A DNA stretch of 64,000 nt from Mucilaginibacter paludis DSM 18603 (GCF_000166195.2 NZ_CM001403.1:7552877-7616876); one strand, 5' to 3'. Numbered from the stretch's first letter, positions 27,397 to 36,988 are shown. A program made the numbers and translations. The notes: generated by a model from the sequence alone, not told the origin.

Positions 27397-27897
27397 TCAG
27401 GCGGTAACCGCGCCTTTATCCCTCATTAAATGTTCTCCTTCAATCTTTTTTTGCAGTTCTAATATCCCGCCAATTAAAGCTTCGGGGCGTGGGGGGCAGC
27501 CCTGCACGTATATATCAACCGGAATTATCCGGTCAACACCTTTTACTACGTGGTAGCCGTGTTGCCAATAGGGGCCGCCACAGTTGGAGCATGAGCCCAT
27601 CGAGATCACATATTTAGGTTCGGGCATTTGTTCATATAAGCGCTTAATGCGTTCGGCCATTTTGAAGGTTACCGTGCCGGCTATAATGATCACATCCGCC
27701 TGGCGGGCTGATGGGCGTGGGAAAACACCAAACCTATCCAAATCATAAGTTGATGCCATGGAGCCCATCATTTCAATGGCGCAGCAAGCTATACCGAAAC
27801 TGAGGGGCCACAGCGATGACAAGCGCGACCAGTTCATCAGGTCGTCCAGTTTGGTTACAATAATGCCGCCGCCTTCGTTAGTTATATCGTTACTCAT
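27397..27897 (-). CDS. nuoB: NADH-quinone oxidoreductase subunit B
   Basis: A 166-residue protein from the ATG at 27897 (MSNDITNEGG); longer openings upstream read through nuoA. Ligands of the N2 [4Fe-4S] cluster are present: the tandem Cys38-Cys39 in GIACCAIEMMG, one cysteine in SMGSCSNCGGPYW and one in VQGCPPRPE. NuoB sits at the junction of the peripheral and membrane arms of complex I and passes electrons to menaquinone. It overlaps the end of nuoA by 8 bases. No nuoC or later gene follows; the next gene is convergent. Confidence 0.95.
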   Translation of the reverse strand: MSNDITNEGGGIIVTKLDDLMNWSRLSSLWPLSFGIACCAIEMMGSMASTYDLDRFGVFPRPSARQADVIIIAGTVTFKMAERIKRLYEQMPEPKYVISMGSCSNCGGPYWQHGYHVVKGVDRIIPVDIYVQGCPPRPEALIGGILELQKKIEGEHLMRDKGAVTA

Positions 27898-28492
27898 TTT
27901 CGGGCTTTTTAAAGGTTGCTTTAAACATGGGTTTACGCGGCTGGGTGGCGGTGGCCGGTGCAGAGACAGGTTCTTTAACAATCTCAGCTTCCATTGTAAA
28001 TGGTTTTACCTGGTAGCCGCTTTGCTGAAGGTTTAATTTTTGGTACAGCGATTGCGGAATTTTAGTATCAACAGTAGGTGTTATGGGTTTGGCTTTAATC
28101 CAATCCAAATCTCCTTTTACCCAAACATAAACCAAGCCTAAAATCAATATTCCTATAAAAATGAACATCTCTGCCAGGCTGAACCATCCCCAGGTTGGTG
28201 TAGCTTTTATAATTTCGTGATTGCCAAATACGGTTGCCCATGGAAAAATGAATACCATCTCCACATCAAATAATAAAAAAACAAGGGCTATCACATAAAA
28301 TTTGGGGTTAAACTGAATCCATGAGTTCCCTTCCGGTTCTTCGCCACACTCGTACGATGTTAGTTTCTCGGGTGTGGGGTTATGGGGAGCTATTAACCTG
28401 TTAACAAATAAAGTGATGCCTACCAGCAAAAAACCGGTAATTAAAAAGATAAGTATCTTGCCGAATTCTGATATTTGCGAAACTTCGCCCAT
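27890..28492 (-). CDS. nuoA: NADH-quinone oxidoreductase subunit A, extended
   Basis: A 200-residue protein with the three transmembrane helices of NuoA and the conserved loop SYECGEEPEGNSWIQFNPKFY, whose cysteine region lies near the quinone site. Usual NuoA proteins are 120-150 residues; this one carries about 60 extra C-terminal residues, Pro/Ala/Lys-rich and probably disordered (about 140-200). Its start codon shares the CATG at 28490-28493 with the divergent flavoprotein gene, so there is no intergenic promoter. Confidence 0.93.
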   Translation of the reverse strand: MGEVSQISEFGKILIFLITGFLLVGITLFVNRLIAPHNPTPEKLTSYECGEEPEGNSWIQFNPKFYVIALVFLLFDVEMVFIFPWATVFGNHEIIKATPTWGWFSLAEMFIFIGILILGLVYVWVKGDLDWIKAKPITPTVDTKIPQSLYQKLNLQQSGYQVKPFTMEAEIVKEPVSAPATATQPRKPMFKATFKKPENE

Positions 28493-29705
28493 GACTGCAA
28501 ATTTAATAAAACAAACCCATTTCGACGCTATAATTATTGGCGGTGGTGCCTGCGGACTGATGTGTGCCGTACAGGCCGGATTTTTAGGTAAACGTACATT
28601 GATATTGGAGAAAACCGAAAAGCCCGGTGCTAAAATATTGATCAGCGGTGGTGGTCGCTGTAACTATACCAATATGTACGCTACCGATATGCAATTTATA
28701 TCCGCTAACCCACATTTCTGTAAATCGGCATTTTCGCAATGGTCGGTTGAGGATACCGTCATATTTTTTGAAACCTACGGGATTGAAGGTAAAGAGAAAA
28801 CCCTGGGCCAGCTTTTCCCGGTGAGCGATAGTGCCAAAGATATTGTAAACCTGTTTACCGGTTTGTGCCGGGAGTTGGAGCAAGAAATATGGTGCAATGC
28901 CGAAGTGAAAGCGATAGATCAGGTTATGGGTGGCTTTGCTATCACCTTTGAACGTGATGGCAGGGAAGAGACCTTGCATACGCCCAAAGTAGTTATAGCC
29001 TCGGGCGGATTGCCTATCGCTAAAATGGGTGCCACCGACTTCGGCCTGCGTACAGCGCGTAAGTTGGGTTTGCGGGTTACAGAAACAGCACCTGCCCTGG
29101 TGCCGCTAACCATTACCGGGAAAGACCAGGAATGGTATGAGCAGCTATCGGGCAATAGCATATTCTGCCGGGTATCTAACGATCAGATCAGCTTTGAAGA
29201 AAACATCCTGTTTACGCATTGGGGTTTAAGCGGCCCCGCTATTTTGCAGATCTCGTCTTACTGGCGGCCGGGCCAGTGGATTGAGCTGGATATGCTGCCG
29301 CATCAAAATGTGCTGGAACTAATAGAGGCGGAGCGCCTACAGAATGGCAAGCGACCCTTAGGTGGCTTATTGGCCAGTTTGTATACCCGTAAATTTGCCG
29401 AGGCGCTGGCTAAATACCTGCCGATAGAGAAAAATCTGGCCACATTAAATAAGCAGGATATGGAAAATATCAATAATCTGATTCATCATTTTAAAGTGAA
29501 ACCTGCCGGTGATAAGGGTTATGATAAGGCGGAGGTAATGCGTGGTGGTGTATCAACAGATGAGCTATCATCCAAAACCCTCGAATCAAAAAAAATACCG
29601 GGCCTGTACTTTGGCGGCGAATGTGTTGATGTTACCGGCTGGCTGGGCGGCTATAATTTTCAATGGGCCTGGGCCAGTGGTTTTGTAATTGCCCAAGGGA
29701 TTTAG
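28491..29705 (+). CDS. HI0933/BaiN-like FAD-dependent oxidoreductase
   Basis: A 404-residue protein from the ATG at 28491. The N-terminal dinucleotide motif IIGGGACGLMCA is at about residues 14-25, then LEKTEKPGAKILISGGGRCNYTN, the signature of the HI0933 (YhiN/BaiN) flavoprotein family. The C-terminus has GLYFGGECVDVTGWLGGYNFQWAWASG, the second FAD contact. Family members are putative NAD(P)/FAD reductases of uncertain substrate. Longer openings from 28374 run back through nuoA on the other strand and are rejected. Confidence 0.9.
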   Translation: MTANLIKQTHFDAIIIGGGACGLMCAVQAGFLGKRTLILEKTEKPGAKILISGGGRCNYTNMYATDMQFISANPHFCKSAFSQWSVEDTVIFFETYGIEGKEKTLGQLFPVSDSAKDIVNLFTGLCRELEQEIWCNAEVKAIDQVMGGFAITFERDGREETLHTPKVVIASGGLPIAKMGATDFGLRTARKLGLRVTETAPALVPLTITGKDQEWYEQLSGNSIFCRVSNDQISFEENILFTHWGLSGPAILQISSYWRPGQWIELDMLPHQNVLELIEAERLQNGKRPLGGLLASLYTRKFAEALAKYLPIEKNLATLNKQDMENINNLIHHFKVKPAGDKGYDKAEVMRGGVSTDELSSKTLESKKIPGLYFGGECVDVTGWLGGYNFQWAWASGFVIAQGI

Positions 29706-29804
29706 GGTAGTGAAAACCTCGGTCGGTGTCTTTGCTCAGGTTGGTATTCAATTACTGGGAAAGGTGCCTTTTAAGAAAACGGGGTATAAAAGTTTCCTCC
29801 TTAT

Positions 29805-30085
29805 AATGAAGTCTATGTAAGTAGTTGATTATCAGTATGTGTATTTTGCTTTAAAAATCAGTATTCTTAACTTATAGCATCGGCCCGCTCAATCGCCGCG
29901 GGAAGGGCTGTTACTTTTGTCTTGACACAAAAGTAACCAAAAAGTCAAGACTGCCCGATCCTTCCCCCCGCAAGGCCAACTCCCGGCCCGGCGTGCAGTC
30001 GGGCTTTTGCGCACTTTTCCTATCTGCGCTTGGTAATCTATAAGGTTCAAACGTCATCCCTATTTTTTTTCAGTTGGCCGGGTCC
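29805..30085 (+). repeat. Dispersed intergenic repeat, copy D
   Basis: A shorter family copy lacking the CATCCCGACGGG block. It has TAGTTGATTATCAG, AATCAGTATTCTTAAC, CGGCCCGCTCAATCGCCGCG, TCTTGACACAAAAGTAACC, the CCCGATCCTTCC block and the TAATCTATAAGGTTCAAACG end shared with copy C. Copy E follows at once in the same direction. Confidence 0.75.
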
Positions 30086-30089
30086 ATTA

Positions 30090-30640
30090 CTTATAATGGC
30101 ACCTATGTAAGTTATTGATTGTCAAAACTAAACTTCCCTCCATCATGTCATCCCGACGGGAGGAGGGATCTTCTAAAAGCGGTAAGTATGCGTCATATTC
30201 GGTGCGCTGATTATCAATGTGCTATCTTTGCTCAGATAATCAGTATTCATAATTTAGATCATCGGCACGCTCAATCGCCTCGTGAAGGGCTTGTTACGTT
30301 ATTCACTCTTGTTTGTTTTTGGTGTGAATGATTGCTAACGCAGTTTTGTCTTGATACAAAAAGTAACCAAAACTAAGCGAAAGCGACCTCATGAATACCT
30401 TGAAAAACAAAAAATAGATGAATAAACCGACCGTCGGGAGCTCATGAACACCTTAAAAAAACAAACACAGGTGAATAAAATCAAGACTGCCCGATCCTTC
30501 CGCCCACAGGCCAAACCCGGCCCGGCGTGCAGTCAGGCTTTTGCGCACTTTTCCTATCTGCTCAAAATAGCCTACAGGTTTCAAATGTCATCCCTGTTTT
30601 TTCGGGGGTGAGGCCCGGTGGGATACTCGGGATGACATCG
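30090..30640 (+). repeat. Dispersed intergenic repeat, copy E
   Basis: The longest copy. It has all landmarks of copy A plus an internal near-duplication (ACCTCATGAATACCTTGAAA and GAGCTCATGAACACCTTAAA at about 30386 and 30440). It closely matches inverted copy B, including TATAATGNCACCTATGTAAG at the left and the GTGGGATACTC block at the right. The frame across 30119-30331 is the same false frame as in copy A. Confidence 0.8.
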
Positions 30641-30977
30641 TTTGTGAGTGCTGCCCATTAAAAAAAACGTGTCATTCCGATGAGGTACGAAGAGGAATCT
30701 TCTGCGTCAGGACAGCAACTGTGCAAGTTTCGCAGCAGGAATATTACTCGCAAAAGGTTCCTCTCGCTGGTCGTCGACATAGTTTGTGAGTGCCTTCCAG
30801 AGTTTATTAATGCCGCTAATCAAAAAAAACAACCATCAAAAAAACGGTGTCATCCGATGAGGTACGAAGAGGACTTTTCTATGTCAGATTAACACTTATC
30901 GCACATGAAAAATTCCTCCTGTTTCGGTAGCACAACGGAAGAGGGGCTTGGCAAATCGGATTTTGCCGTACTCAAAA
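30641..30977. other. Intergenic with a small direct repeat
   Basis: A segment with GATGAGGTACGAAGAGGA occurs near 30679 and again near 30857. No gene is credible; the 70-codon frame at 30680 covers these repeats. Confidence 0.5.
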
Positions 30978-31676
30978 TTAGCAATTGCCGTCAGGGCCGC
31001 AAACCGGGCCATCAATGCTAACCGGTTGGTTTTCTTGCCAGGTTTGGTTTAAGGCGCCTAAAAATGTTTCGCTATGTTGCGCACCGGATACGGCATATTT
31101 ATCGCCCAAAACAAAATACGGTACACCGCGCACGCCTATTTGGTTAGCTTCGTAAATGTCGTGTTTTACCTCTTCGGCATATTGCTTACCATTTAGTACT
31201 TGTTTAACACTTTCAGCCTCAAGGCCTACGGCTGTGCCTATCTTTAGCAGGGTATCGTAGTCGGCTACGTTTTTGCCCTCGGTAAAATAAGCTTTAAACA
31301 ATGCTTCTTCCAGTTTGTCCTGCAAGCCGCTGGCTTTAGCCAAATGCGACAAACGGTGCGCATCAAACGAGTTAGCTATCACTGCTTTATCAAAATTGTA
31401 AACAATGCCGAGTTCGCTTGCCATAGCCGTCATCTGATCGTGCATTTGAGCCGATTGCTCAAGCGTTATGCCTTTTCTTTCAGCCAGGTAATGATATAAA
31501 CTGATGCCAGTATTGTTTTTCATGCTTGGATCAAGCTGGTAGCTTTTCCATATAATTTCAACTTCGTCTTTATGCTCAAATTCCTGCAGTGCATTTTCAA
31601 ACCGGCGTTTACCGATATAACAAAACGGACACATCACGTCCGACCATATTTCGACTTTCAATTTCTGTTGTTCCAT
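30978..31676 (-). CDS. DsbA-family (FrnE-like) oxidoreductase
   Basis: A 232-residue thioredoxin-fold protein with the active-site CPFC at residues 16-19 (WSDVMCPFCYIGK). There is no signal peptide, so it acts in the cytoplasm as FrnE-type proteins do. The DsbA helical insertion lies at about 45-155, and the cis-proline loop is GVRGVPYFVLGDKYAVSGAQ. The tail VCGPDGNC adds two extra cysteines at the extreme C-terminus. FrnE proteins are 2-hydroxychromene-isomerase-like thiol oxidoreductases linked to oxidative stress. Confidence 0.9.
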   Translation of the reverse strand: MEQQKLKVEIWSDVMCPFCYIGKRRFENALQEFEHKDEVEIIWKSYQLDPSMKNNTGISLYHYLAERKGITLEQSAQMHDQMTAMASELGIVYNFDKAVIANSFDAHRLSHLAKASGLQDKLEEALFKAYFTEGKNVADYDTLLKIGTAVGLEAESVKQVLNGKQYAEEVKHDIYEANQIGVRGVPYFVLGDKYAVSGAQHSETFLGALNQTWQENQPVSIDGPVCGPDGNC

Positions 31677-31703
31677 TTTTTAATATTCAAAATCTAATGA
31701 ATA

Positions 31704-31711
31704 CAAAGTTA
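31704..31711 (-). promoter_or_regulatory. -7 box (TAACTTTG) of the FrnE-like gene
   Basis: An exact TAnnTTTG match on the minus strand, 28 bases upstream of the ATG at 31676. The -33 element is unclear. Confidence 0.45.
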
Positions 31712-32146
31712 AGCGGAATGTTCCCTTCTGCCTCATTCCGAAAAACATCTGTATGTCAATCTGTAAAATAAGGGTCTTATACTTGGTTTTTTAGCGCAAG
31801 AACACAGCTGATTTTTGCGCGTTACAAGTTTTGAAATCAGTCTGGATACTACATCAATGGAAGATATTCCATAGTTTAACTTTTAAGAAAATATTTTTTC
31901 CTGGTATTGTAAAATAAATGTATTAATTGTATGTTTGTAACGTAAATGTTGCCGATACGACTTAATGTATTACAAACTGTTTGAATTTTACACTAACAAA
32001 GGCTAAAAAATATGATTATCGCTTTCATCATAACCCGTGTTATAATTTACATCAGAGCAGCAAGAGCCAAAAAAATGGCCTCGTTAACTACAGTAGCCTG
32101 ACAAAATCCACTTTTTTTTATGATACTACATCTATTCAGAATGAGG
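31712..32146. other. Intergenic, nothing recognised
   Basis: An AT-rich gap between the FrnE-like gene and the end of the amidohydrolase gene. The 74-codon plus-strand frame at 31981 runs into the amidohydrolase gene and has no supporting feature. Confidence 0.45.
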
Positions 32147-35100
32147 TTAATCCCCATCCTGAACTGTGTATGTATAAGTTTCCGTATTACCTACAGGCAG
32201 ATTAGCCATTTCGCCGCGGTTTAACTGCCACCAGAAACGCAGGTGTGGTTTTGGATGATTGCCTATCTCGTTCATCGAGTCCGAATCGTATAACCGTCCG
32301 TTAACCATCACGTATTTTAATTTTTCGCTGTTGCGGATATCGTCTAAAGGGTTTTCATTCATTACAATCAGGTCAGCCAGTTTGCCAACCTCCAATGATC
32401 CTATTTCTTTATCCATCCCTAAATAACCTGCCCCGTTAATAGTAGCGCAACGGATAGCCTGCATTGGCGACATGCCTCCCTGTGCGAGCATCCACAGTTC
32501 CCAGTGTGCACCTAAGCCTTGTATTTGCCCGTGCGCTCCTAAGTTTACCTTAGTACCGCCATCGGCTATTTGTTTTACGGCTTTTGATACCTCGATATGG
32601 CCATACTCTCCATACTCTGATGTAGTGCGGCGGCGTGACCGGGCATCTATAATTGCCCTTGGGGTAAAATTTAACAGGTGCTCGTTTTTCCATACTTCAG
32701 TACGGTCATACCAATAATTTTCGCCAAACTGCGTACCGTAGCTCACAATCAGGGTAGGGGTATAACCGCTTTTGCTGCCGTTCCATAAGGCCTTAACATC
32801 TTTATAAATAGGTACAACCGGAATATTGTGCTCAATGCCTGTGTGCCCGTCGAGTATCATGTTCATGTTGGTAAAATAGGTAGAGCCACCTTCGGGCACC
32901 ACTTCCATCTGCAACTCGCGTGCGGCGGCAATAATTTGCTGGCGCTGCTCGCGGCGTGGCTGGTTGTAACTTTTTACCGAGAAAGCGCCTACAGCCTTCA
33001 GGCGGCGCAGATTTGAGCGCGCATCGTCTAAGCTGTTAATCACCGCCTTAAAATCTCCGTCGGCACCATACAGTATCGTGCCGGTTGAATAAACTCTTGG
33101 GCCAACCATAGCGCCTGATTTTAGCATTTCCGATTGGCTGAAAACCATTTCGGTATTGCTGGAAGGATCGTGCGAAGTGGTTACTCCGAAGGACAGATTA
33201 GCGTAATAGTTCCAGTCTTGCTGAGGCGAAATACCATCAGGGCTGGCATGCAGGTGTGCGTGTACATCCACAATACCAGGCATCATAGTTTTACCGGCAA
33301 TGTCGTAAACCATGGCATCTGCTGGGATGGCGATGTCGGCATTTTTGCCTAAAGCGGTTATCTTGTTCTGGTCGATGATGATCGTTCCGTTCTCAATAAC
33401 TTCCTCGCCCTTCATGGTAATGATCCGGGCATTTTTAAAAGCTATTTTTCCTGTAGGGGCGTCAGTTTTAAGCCTGAGGCCGATATCTGTCCCTAAAGTA
33501 TCTGTAGCAGGTGTTTTGTCAGATCCGCCATCAGCATAAGGAGAAGCCGCTTTGATATCGCGCGCAAAATAACGTGGGCCAAGCGTCCACATGATATGCT
33601 GGCTGTCTTTTGACCAATGCAGGTAAGTTCCGGCGTCCCGGGTTAACCTATTTAAAGGTATGGCTTTGTTACCGGCCGACAGATCCTGTGCGCCGCCGGT
33701 GGTAATCATCGGTGTGATGTAACAATTGAACAGCTCGGTAAAAGCCATCCATTTACCATCAGGACTGGGCGCAAACTGAGTGGCGTAGGTTGATGTGTAA
33801 AGGGTTTTTTGATTAGCCCCACTTACGTCCATTACTTTAAAAGCTTTTTTGTCACCTTCGCTGCTCTGATAGTATATTTTAGAATCATCTGCCGAGAATT
33901 GCGGGTGAATACCATTGTTAATTACTAATTGGGGTTTCCCACCGGTAACCGGTATGATGTAAATGCCGGGAGCATTGCCAAAAAAGTAACCCAATACTTC
34001 GTTGCCTTCGCCTTTGCGGTAAATGATTTTATCGCCGCGGTTAGCGTATTTTGGTGAGTAATAATAACCCCTGTCGGTAGTTAACCGCATAATCAGGTGT
34101 GTGGTCAGGTCAATCGTATTAATGGAGCCTTTCATTTCATCGGCCCAGCTCACATAAACCAATGATTTGCCATCTGGGCTAAACTCAGGCTCATACTCCA
34201 GGTCCGTTCCGGTTGTGATGCGCTGCGGCACGCCGTTAGGCAATGCTTTGGTATAGATATACCCGGCGGCATTAAACGCTACCATTTTACCGTCGGGTGA
34301 TGTAGTGAGCTGCCTGATCATCTTAACGGTAAACTCATCCTGGAAAACCTTTTGAGGGAAATGCAGCGCATCGCTTATGGTTTGGGTAGATGTTACATCA
34401 AATGGGATATTTGCCACATTGAGGCTGGCTACATCCAGGTTCCAGATTTTGCCTTTGGCGTAAAATATGATGTTCTTACTATCCGGTGTCCATGCGAAAT
34501 TTGGATATACGCCAAATATGGCCCAGGTTTCCTGCTGATCATGCGATAGGTTATCGTAAACTGGCCACTCTTCCTGTGTTTCCAGATTTTTGATATATAA
34601 CACCGATTTTAGCCTGTCGCGCTTTACAAAGGCCATCAGTTTATTGTCCGGCGATAGTTGAGGGCGGCACGCGCCACCTGCACCGCCGGCTACGGTTTCT
34701 ATTTCCCCAGTTTCGCGGTTCAGGCGTTTAATAGCATAGATGCCCGCGTTAGGATCTTTGTTATACTGAAAGCTTGGGCCAGGAGTAATATCTTCGCTCC
34801 AGTAAATATATTTGCCATCCGGCGATGCAACGGGTTCACCGGCATCCTGCTGATCGTTTTTGCGTTTGGTGAGTTGGATACCGTCTCCACCATTTTTATA
34901 ATAGAGCCACATTTCGCCCGCACCTAAAGATCGGCTACCCGTAAAGTGTTTGCGCGCTACCAGGTATTGTCCATCTGGCGTCCAGCTGGCATTATTCAGC
35001 AGCCTGAAATTCTCTTTAGTAACCGGGCGTTTGTTGCCTCCGTCGGCATTCATCAACCAGATGTTATCGCCGCCATCGTGGTCGCTGGTATACGAGATCG

Positions 35101-35383
35101 ATTTACCGTCAGGGCTAAACCTCGGCTGCACATCCCAGGCTTTGCCGCCGGCCAGCAAAGTGGCTTTGCCACCTGTAATGGGCATGGCATAAATATCGCC
35201 TAACAAATCAAAAACAATGGTTCTGCCATCCGGGCTCACATCCAGATCCATCCAGGTGCCTTCGTCGGTAGTAAAAGTTATTTTTTTTGATAATCCCGGA
35301 GGAGCCTCAACGTTCCATTTGGTTTGGGCATTGATAGCGCCGGTAAACAGCAAGAGTAAAGTGGCGGTATACAGTATTTTCAT
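32147..35383 (-). CDS. Secreted TolB-propeller/amidohydrolase fusion
   Basis: A 1078-residue protein with a signal peptide (cut near INAQ, about residue 19). Residues 40-610 hold repeated SPDGK-type motifs of a TolB/WD40-like beta propeller (DVSPDGRTI, RFSPDGKSI, EFSPDGKSL and others). Residues 650-1060 form an amidohydrolase barrel with the metal motif GIVDVHAHLH near 705-714, a later GHTGIEHN, and the closing GSLEVGKLADLIVMNENPL typical of imidazolonepropionase/PepQ-like amidohydrolases. It likely hydrolyses a peptide or cyclic amide in the periplasm. Substrate unknown. Confidence 0.88.
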   Translation of the reverse strand: MKILYTATLLLLFTGAINAQTKWNVEAPPGLSKKITFTTDEGTWMDLDVSPDGRTIVFDLLGDIYAMPITGGKATLLAGGKAWDVQPRFSPDGKSISYTSDHDGGDNIWLMNADGGNKRPVTKENFRLLNNASWTPDGQYLVARKHFTGSRSLGAGEMWLYYKNGGDGIQLTKRKNDQQDAGEPVASPDGKYIYWSEDITPGPSFQYNKDPNAGIYAIKRLNRETGEIETVAGGAGGACRPQLSPDNKLMAFVKRDRLKSVLYIKNLETQEEWPVYDNLSHDQQETWAIFGVYPNFAWTPDSKNIIFYAKGKIWNLDVASLNVANIPFDVTSTQTISDALHFPQKVFQDEFTVKMIRQLTTSPDGKMVAFNAAGYIYTKALPNGVPQRITTGTDLEYEPEFSPDGKSLVYVSWADEMKGSINTIDLTTHLIMRLTTDRGYYYSPKYANRGDKIIYRKGEGNEVLGYFFGNAPGIYIIPVTGGKPQLVINNGIHPQFSADDSKIYYQSSEGDKKAFKVMDVSGANQKTLYTSTYATQFAPSPDGKWMAFTELFNCYITPMITTGGAQDLSAGNKAIPLNRLTRDAGTYLHWSKDSQHIMWTLGPRYFARDIKAASPYADGGSDKTPATDTLGTDIGLRLKTDAPTGKIAFKNARIITMKGEEVIENGTIIIDQNKITALGKNADIAIPADAMVYDIAGKTMMPGIVDVHAHLHASPDGISPQQDWNYYANLSFGVTTSHDPSSNTEMVFSQSEMLKSGAMVGPRVYSTGTILYGADGDFKAVINSLDDARSNLRRLKAVGAFSVKSYNQPRREQRQQIIAAARELQMEVVPEGGSTYFTNMNMILDGHTGIEHNIPVVPIYKDVKALWNGSKSGYTPTLIVSYGTQFGENYWYDRTEVWKNEHLLNFTPRAIIDARSRRRTTSEYGEYGHIEVSKAVKQIADGGTKVNLGAHGQIQGLGAHWELWMLAQGGMSPMQAIRCATINGAGYLGMDKEIGSLEVGKLADLIVMNENPLDDIRNSEKLKYVMVNGRLYDSDSMNEIGNHPKPHLRFWWQLNRGEMANLPVGNTETYTYTVQDGD

Positions 35384-35656
35384 AAGGGCAGCAATTGAGG
35401 CGCTAAATTAGCAATTTGCCCCGGAGCTTAAAGCGGTGCTTGTTGATTGGGTGTAATAATATAATATGCAAATGAGTGAATGTGCGGATGTGTAAATGAC
35501 TGATTAGTGAATGGGCAAATAAACAGTGCGTTATTTGATGCTGCATATAATTGCCCATTGCCCTAATACTTCATAAAAAAACACATCATATTATAACATT
35601 TGCCGACAATTATATAACCCACATTAATTTCGCAAGTAACCCTGATTCCCTTGCTT
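35384..35656. other. Intergenic, nothing recognised
   Basis: It contains repeated short words (GTGAATGTGCGGATGTGTAAATG) but no gene, hairpin or clear promoter. Confidence 0.4.
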
Positions 35657-36439
35657 CTACTTTTCAAATATCGCGTTCAAAACCCCAGCCAGCCTGATGC
35701 CGCCTTTTTCAATGCGTTTTTGCAGTGTGGGCAAATGTTCCTGGTAGTAATCTTCGGTGAAGTTCGGGTCGGCGGCGGCTTCCTGGTATAGGATGTTGCT
35801 GATCTGGTACGATTCCCATAGCCAGATCAACAAGTCGTCGCTTTGCCATTTTTTTATTTCTACTGGGGTAGCATCATCAAATTTGGCCGCCATTTGCTGA
35901 TAGTTTAAATTCAGATGATCAATCAGGCCGCTATCCCACAAACTGTGCAGATCGGTTGGAAACCCGTTAAATTTGACTTGGATATTGTTGCCGCCCCGGT
36001 CTTCCTCACGGCTCACGTGCATGGGCTGGTGCAGGTCGCCAATAAAATGAACGATATATTTTAAGGCGGCCACTTTGGTAGCCTTAGAGGTGGCAGGGCT
36101 TTTTAAATCGTATTCGCAGCGTATCACCATTTTGTAAACGTTAGCTTCGGGCATAGTTTTTACGGCTTTAGCAAACTCATCAAAGCTGTAGCCTGCGGGC
36201 AGGTCAATGTAATGCCAAACCCAGGTAGTCTTGAAATCGGGGTCCGAGCGTACTTCGTCTGCCCAGGTACTAATGTCTGGTAATGTTTCTTTCCCCAATA
36301 AATTTCTAACAGCCAGTTGCGCTTTCGGGCTCAGGTGGTTGGCGGCAATTTTTGCCACAGCCCTATGGCCGGTTTCGCCCCAGGATATTAACGTTAGCGA
36401 GCAAATCGCCGTGCAAATTACAGCAAGATATTTCCTCAT
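35657..36439 (-). CDS. S1/P1 family nuclease
   Basis: A 260-residue secreted nuclease. After the signal peptide the mature protein begins with W20-G-E-T-G-H25, where the N-terminal tryptophan and histidine bind zinc in this family. Further zinc ligands are in HFIGDLHQPMHVSREEDRGGNN and LHSLWDSGLID. S1/P1 enzymes cut single-stranded DNA and RNA and remove 3' phosphates, using three zinc ions. Length matches the family. The next gene on the same strand upstream ends 15 bases before the start, which suggests an operon. Confidence 0.92.
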   Translation of the reverse strand: MRKYLAVICTAICSLTLISWGETGHRAVAKIAANHLSPKAQLAVRNLLGKETLPDISTWADEVRSDPDFKTTWVWHYIDLPAGYSFDEFAKAVKTMPEANVYKMVIRCEYDLKSPATSKATKVAALKYIVHFIGDLHQPMHVSREEDRGGNNIQVKFNGFPTDLHSLWDSGLIDHLNLNYQQMAAKFDDATPVEIKKWQSDDLLIWLWESYQISNILYQEAAADPNFTEDYYQEHLPTLQKRIEKGGIRLAGVLNAIFEK

Positions 36440-36454
36440 GGATGCGGTTTAATT

Positions 36455-36886
36455 TTAAGCCCGGTGATGATCTGCCTTCCAGTTTTGTATAGCCTTTTTG
36501 ATCTCTGCCGACGATAGATTTTCTTTGACAGCCCTTGCTGTTAATTCCAATAACTCGTCGTCGGGCGCAAATCGTAACGCTACAATTTGCGACATGGTTA
36601 AAAGGCTGTCGAACGCTTTACCGCTTAAAATCAAATAGCGAAGTCCTTCTTCGGCCCGTATAGCCCTGTCTTGTGCTTTAATTGCAAATTGGCGCATAAA
36701 CCAAAAAGTAAATACGCCGCAGATAAATAACACGCATATCAGTACAGAAACGCCCATTAAACTATCATTAATGTGCCAATGTAAATTAAGTAAGGATACA
36801 ATTAAGCCCACTGTTAGTAATAAACTGAGCACAAAGTGATAGCCTGTTACGTACCGGGCATGGTTGTTATAATTCTGAGGTTTCAT
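36455..36886 (-). CDS. DUF6526-like membrane protein
   Basis: A 143-residue protein with two transmembrane helices (about 17-35 and 43-66) and a cytoplasmic helical tail (about 70-143) with ALRFAPDDELLELTARAVKENLS. I believe it belongs to the DUF6526 group of Bacteroidota proteins; the function is unknown. It starts with MKPQNYNNHARYV, typical of that group. The S1/P1 gene follows after 15 bases. Confidence 0.75.
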   Translation of the reverse strand: MKPQNYNNHARYVTGYHFVLSLLLTVGLIVSLLNLHWHINDSLMGVSVLICVLFICGVFTFWFMRQFAIKAQDRAIRAEEGLRYLILSGKAFDSLLTMSQIVALRFAPDDELLELTARAVKENLSSAEIKKAIQNWKADHHRA

Positions 36887-36901
36887 GATATTTAAAATAT
36901 C
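36887..36901. promoter_or_regulatory. 15-base palindrome before the DUF6526-like gene
   Basis: GATATTT at 36887-36893 and AAATATC at 36895-36901, directly before the start codon on the minus strand. It could be an operator or chance in AT-rich DNA. Confidence 0.25.
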
Positions 36902-36988
36902 GGGCCAAGATACAATTTAAGCCTGATAGCAAATGTTTAACTTTTGCCGAACAGAGAATGAAATAACGGGTCAGGGTAACATTAAGTG

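Noticed and set aside
28374..28490. Longer start for the flavoprotein gene
   Set aside because: The extra 39 codons are antisense to nuoA and do not resemble the family N-terminus, which begins close to the GGGACG motif.
31981..32205. 74-codon plus-strand frame
   Set aside because: It runs into the amidohydrolase gene on the other strand and shows no domain or promoter.
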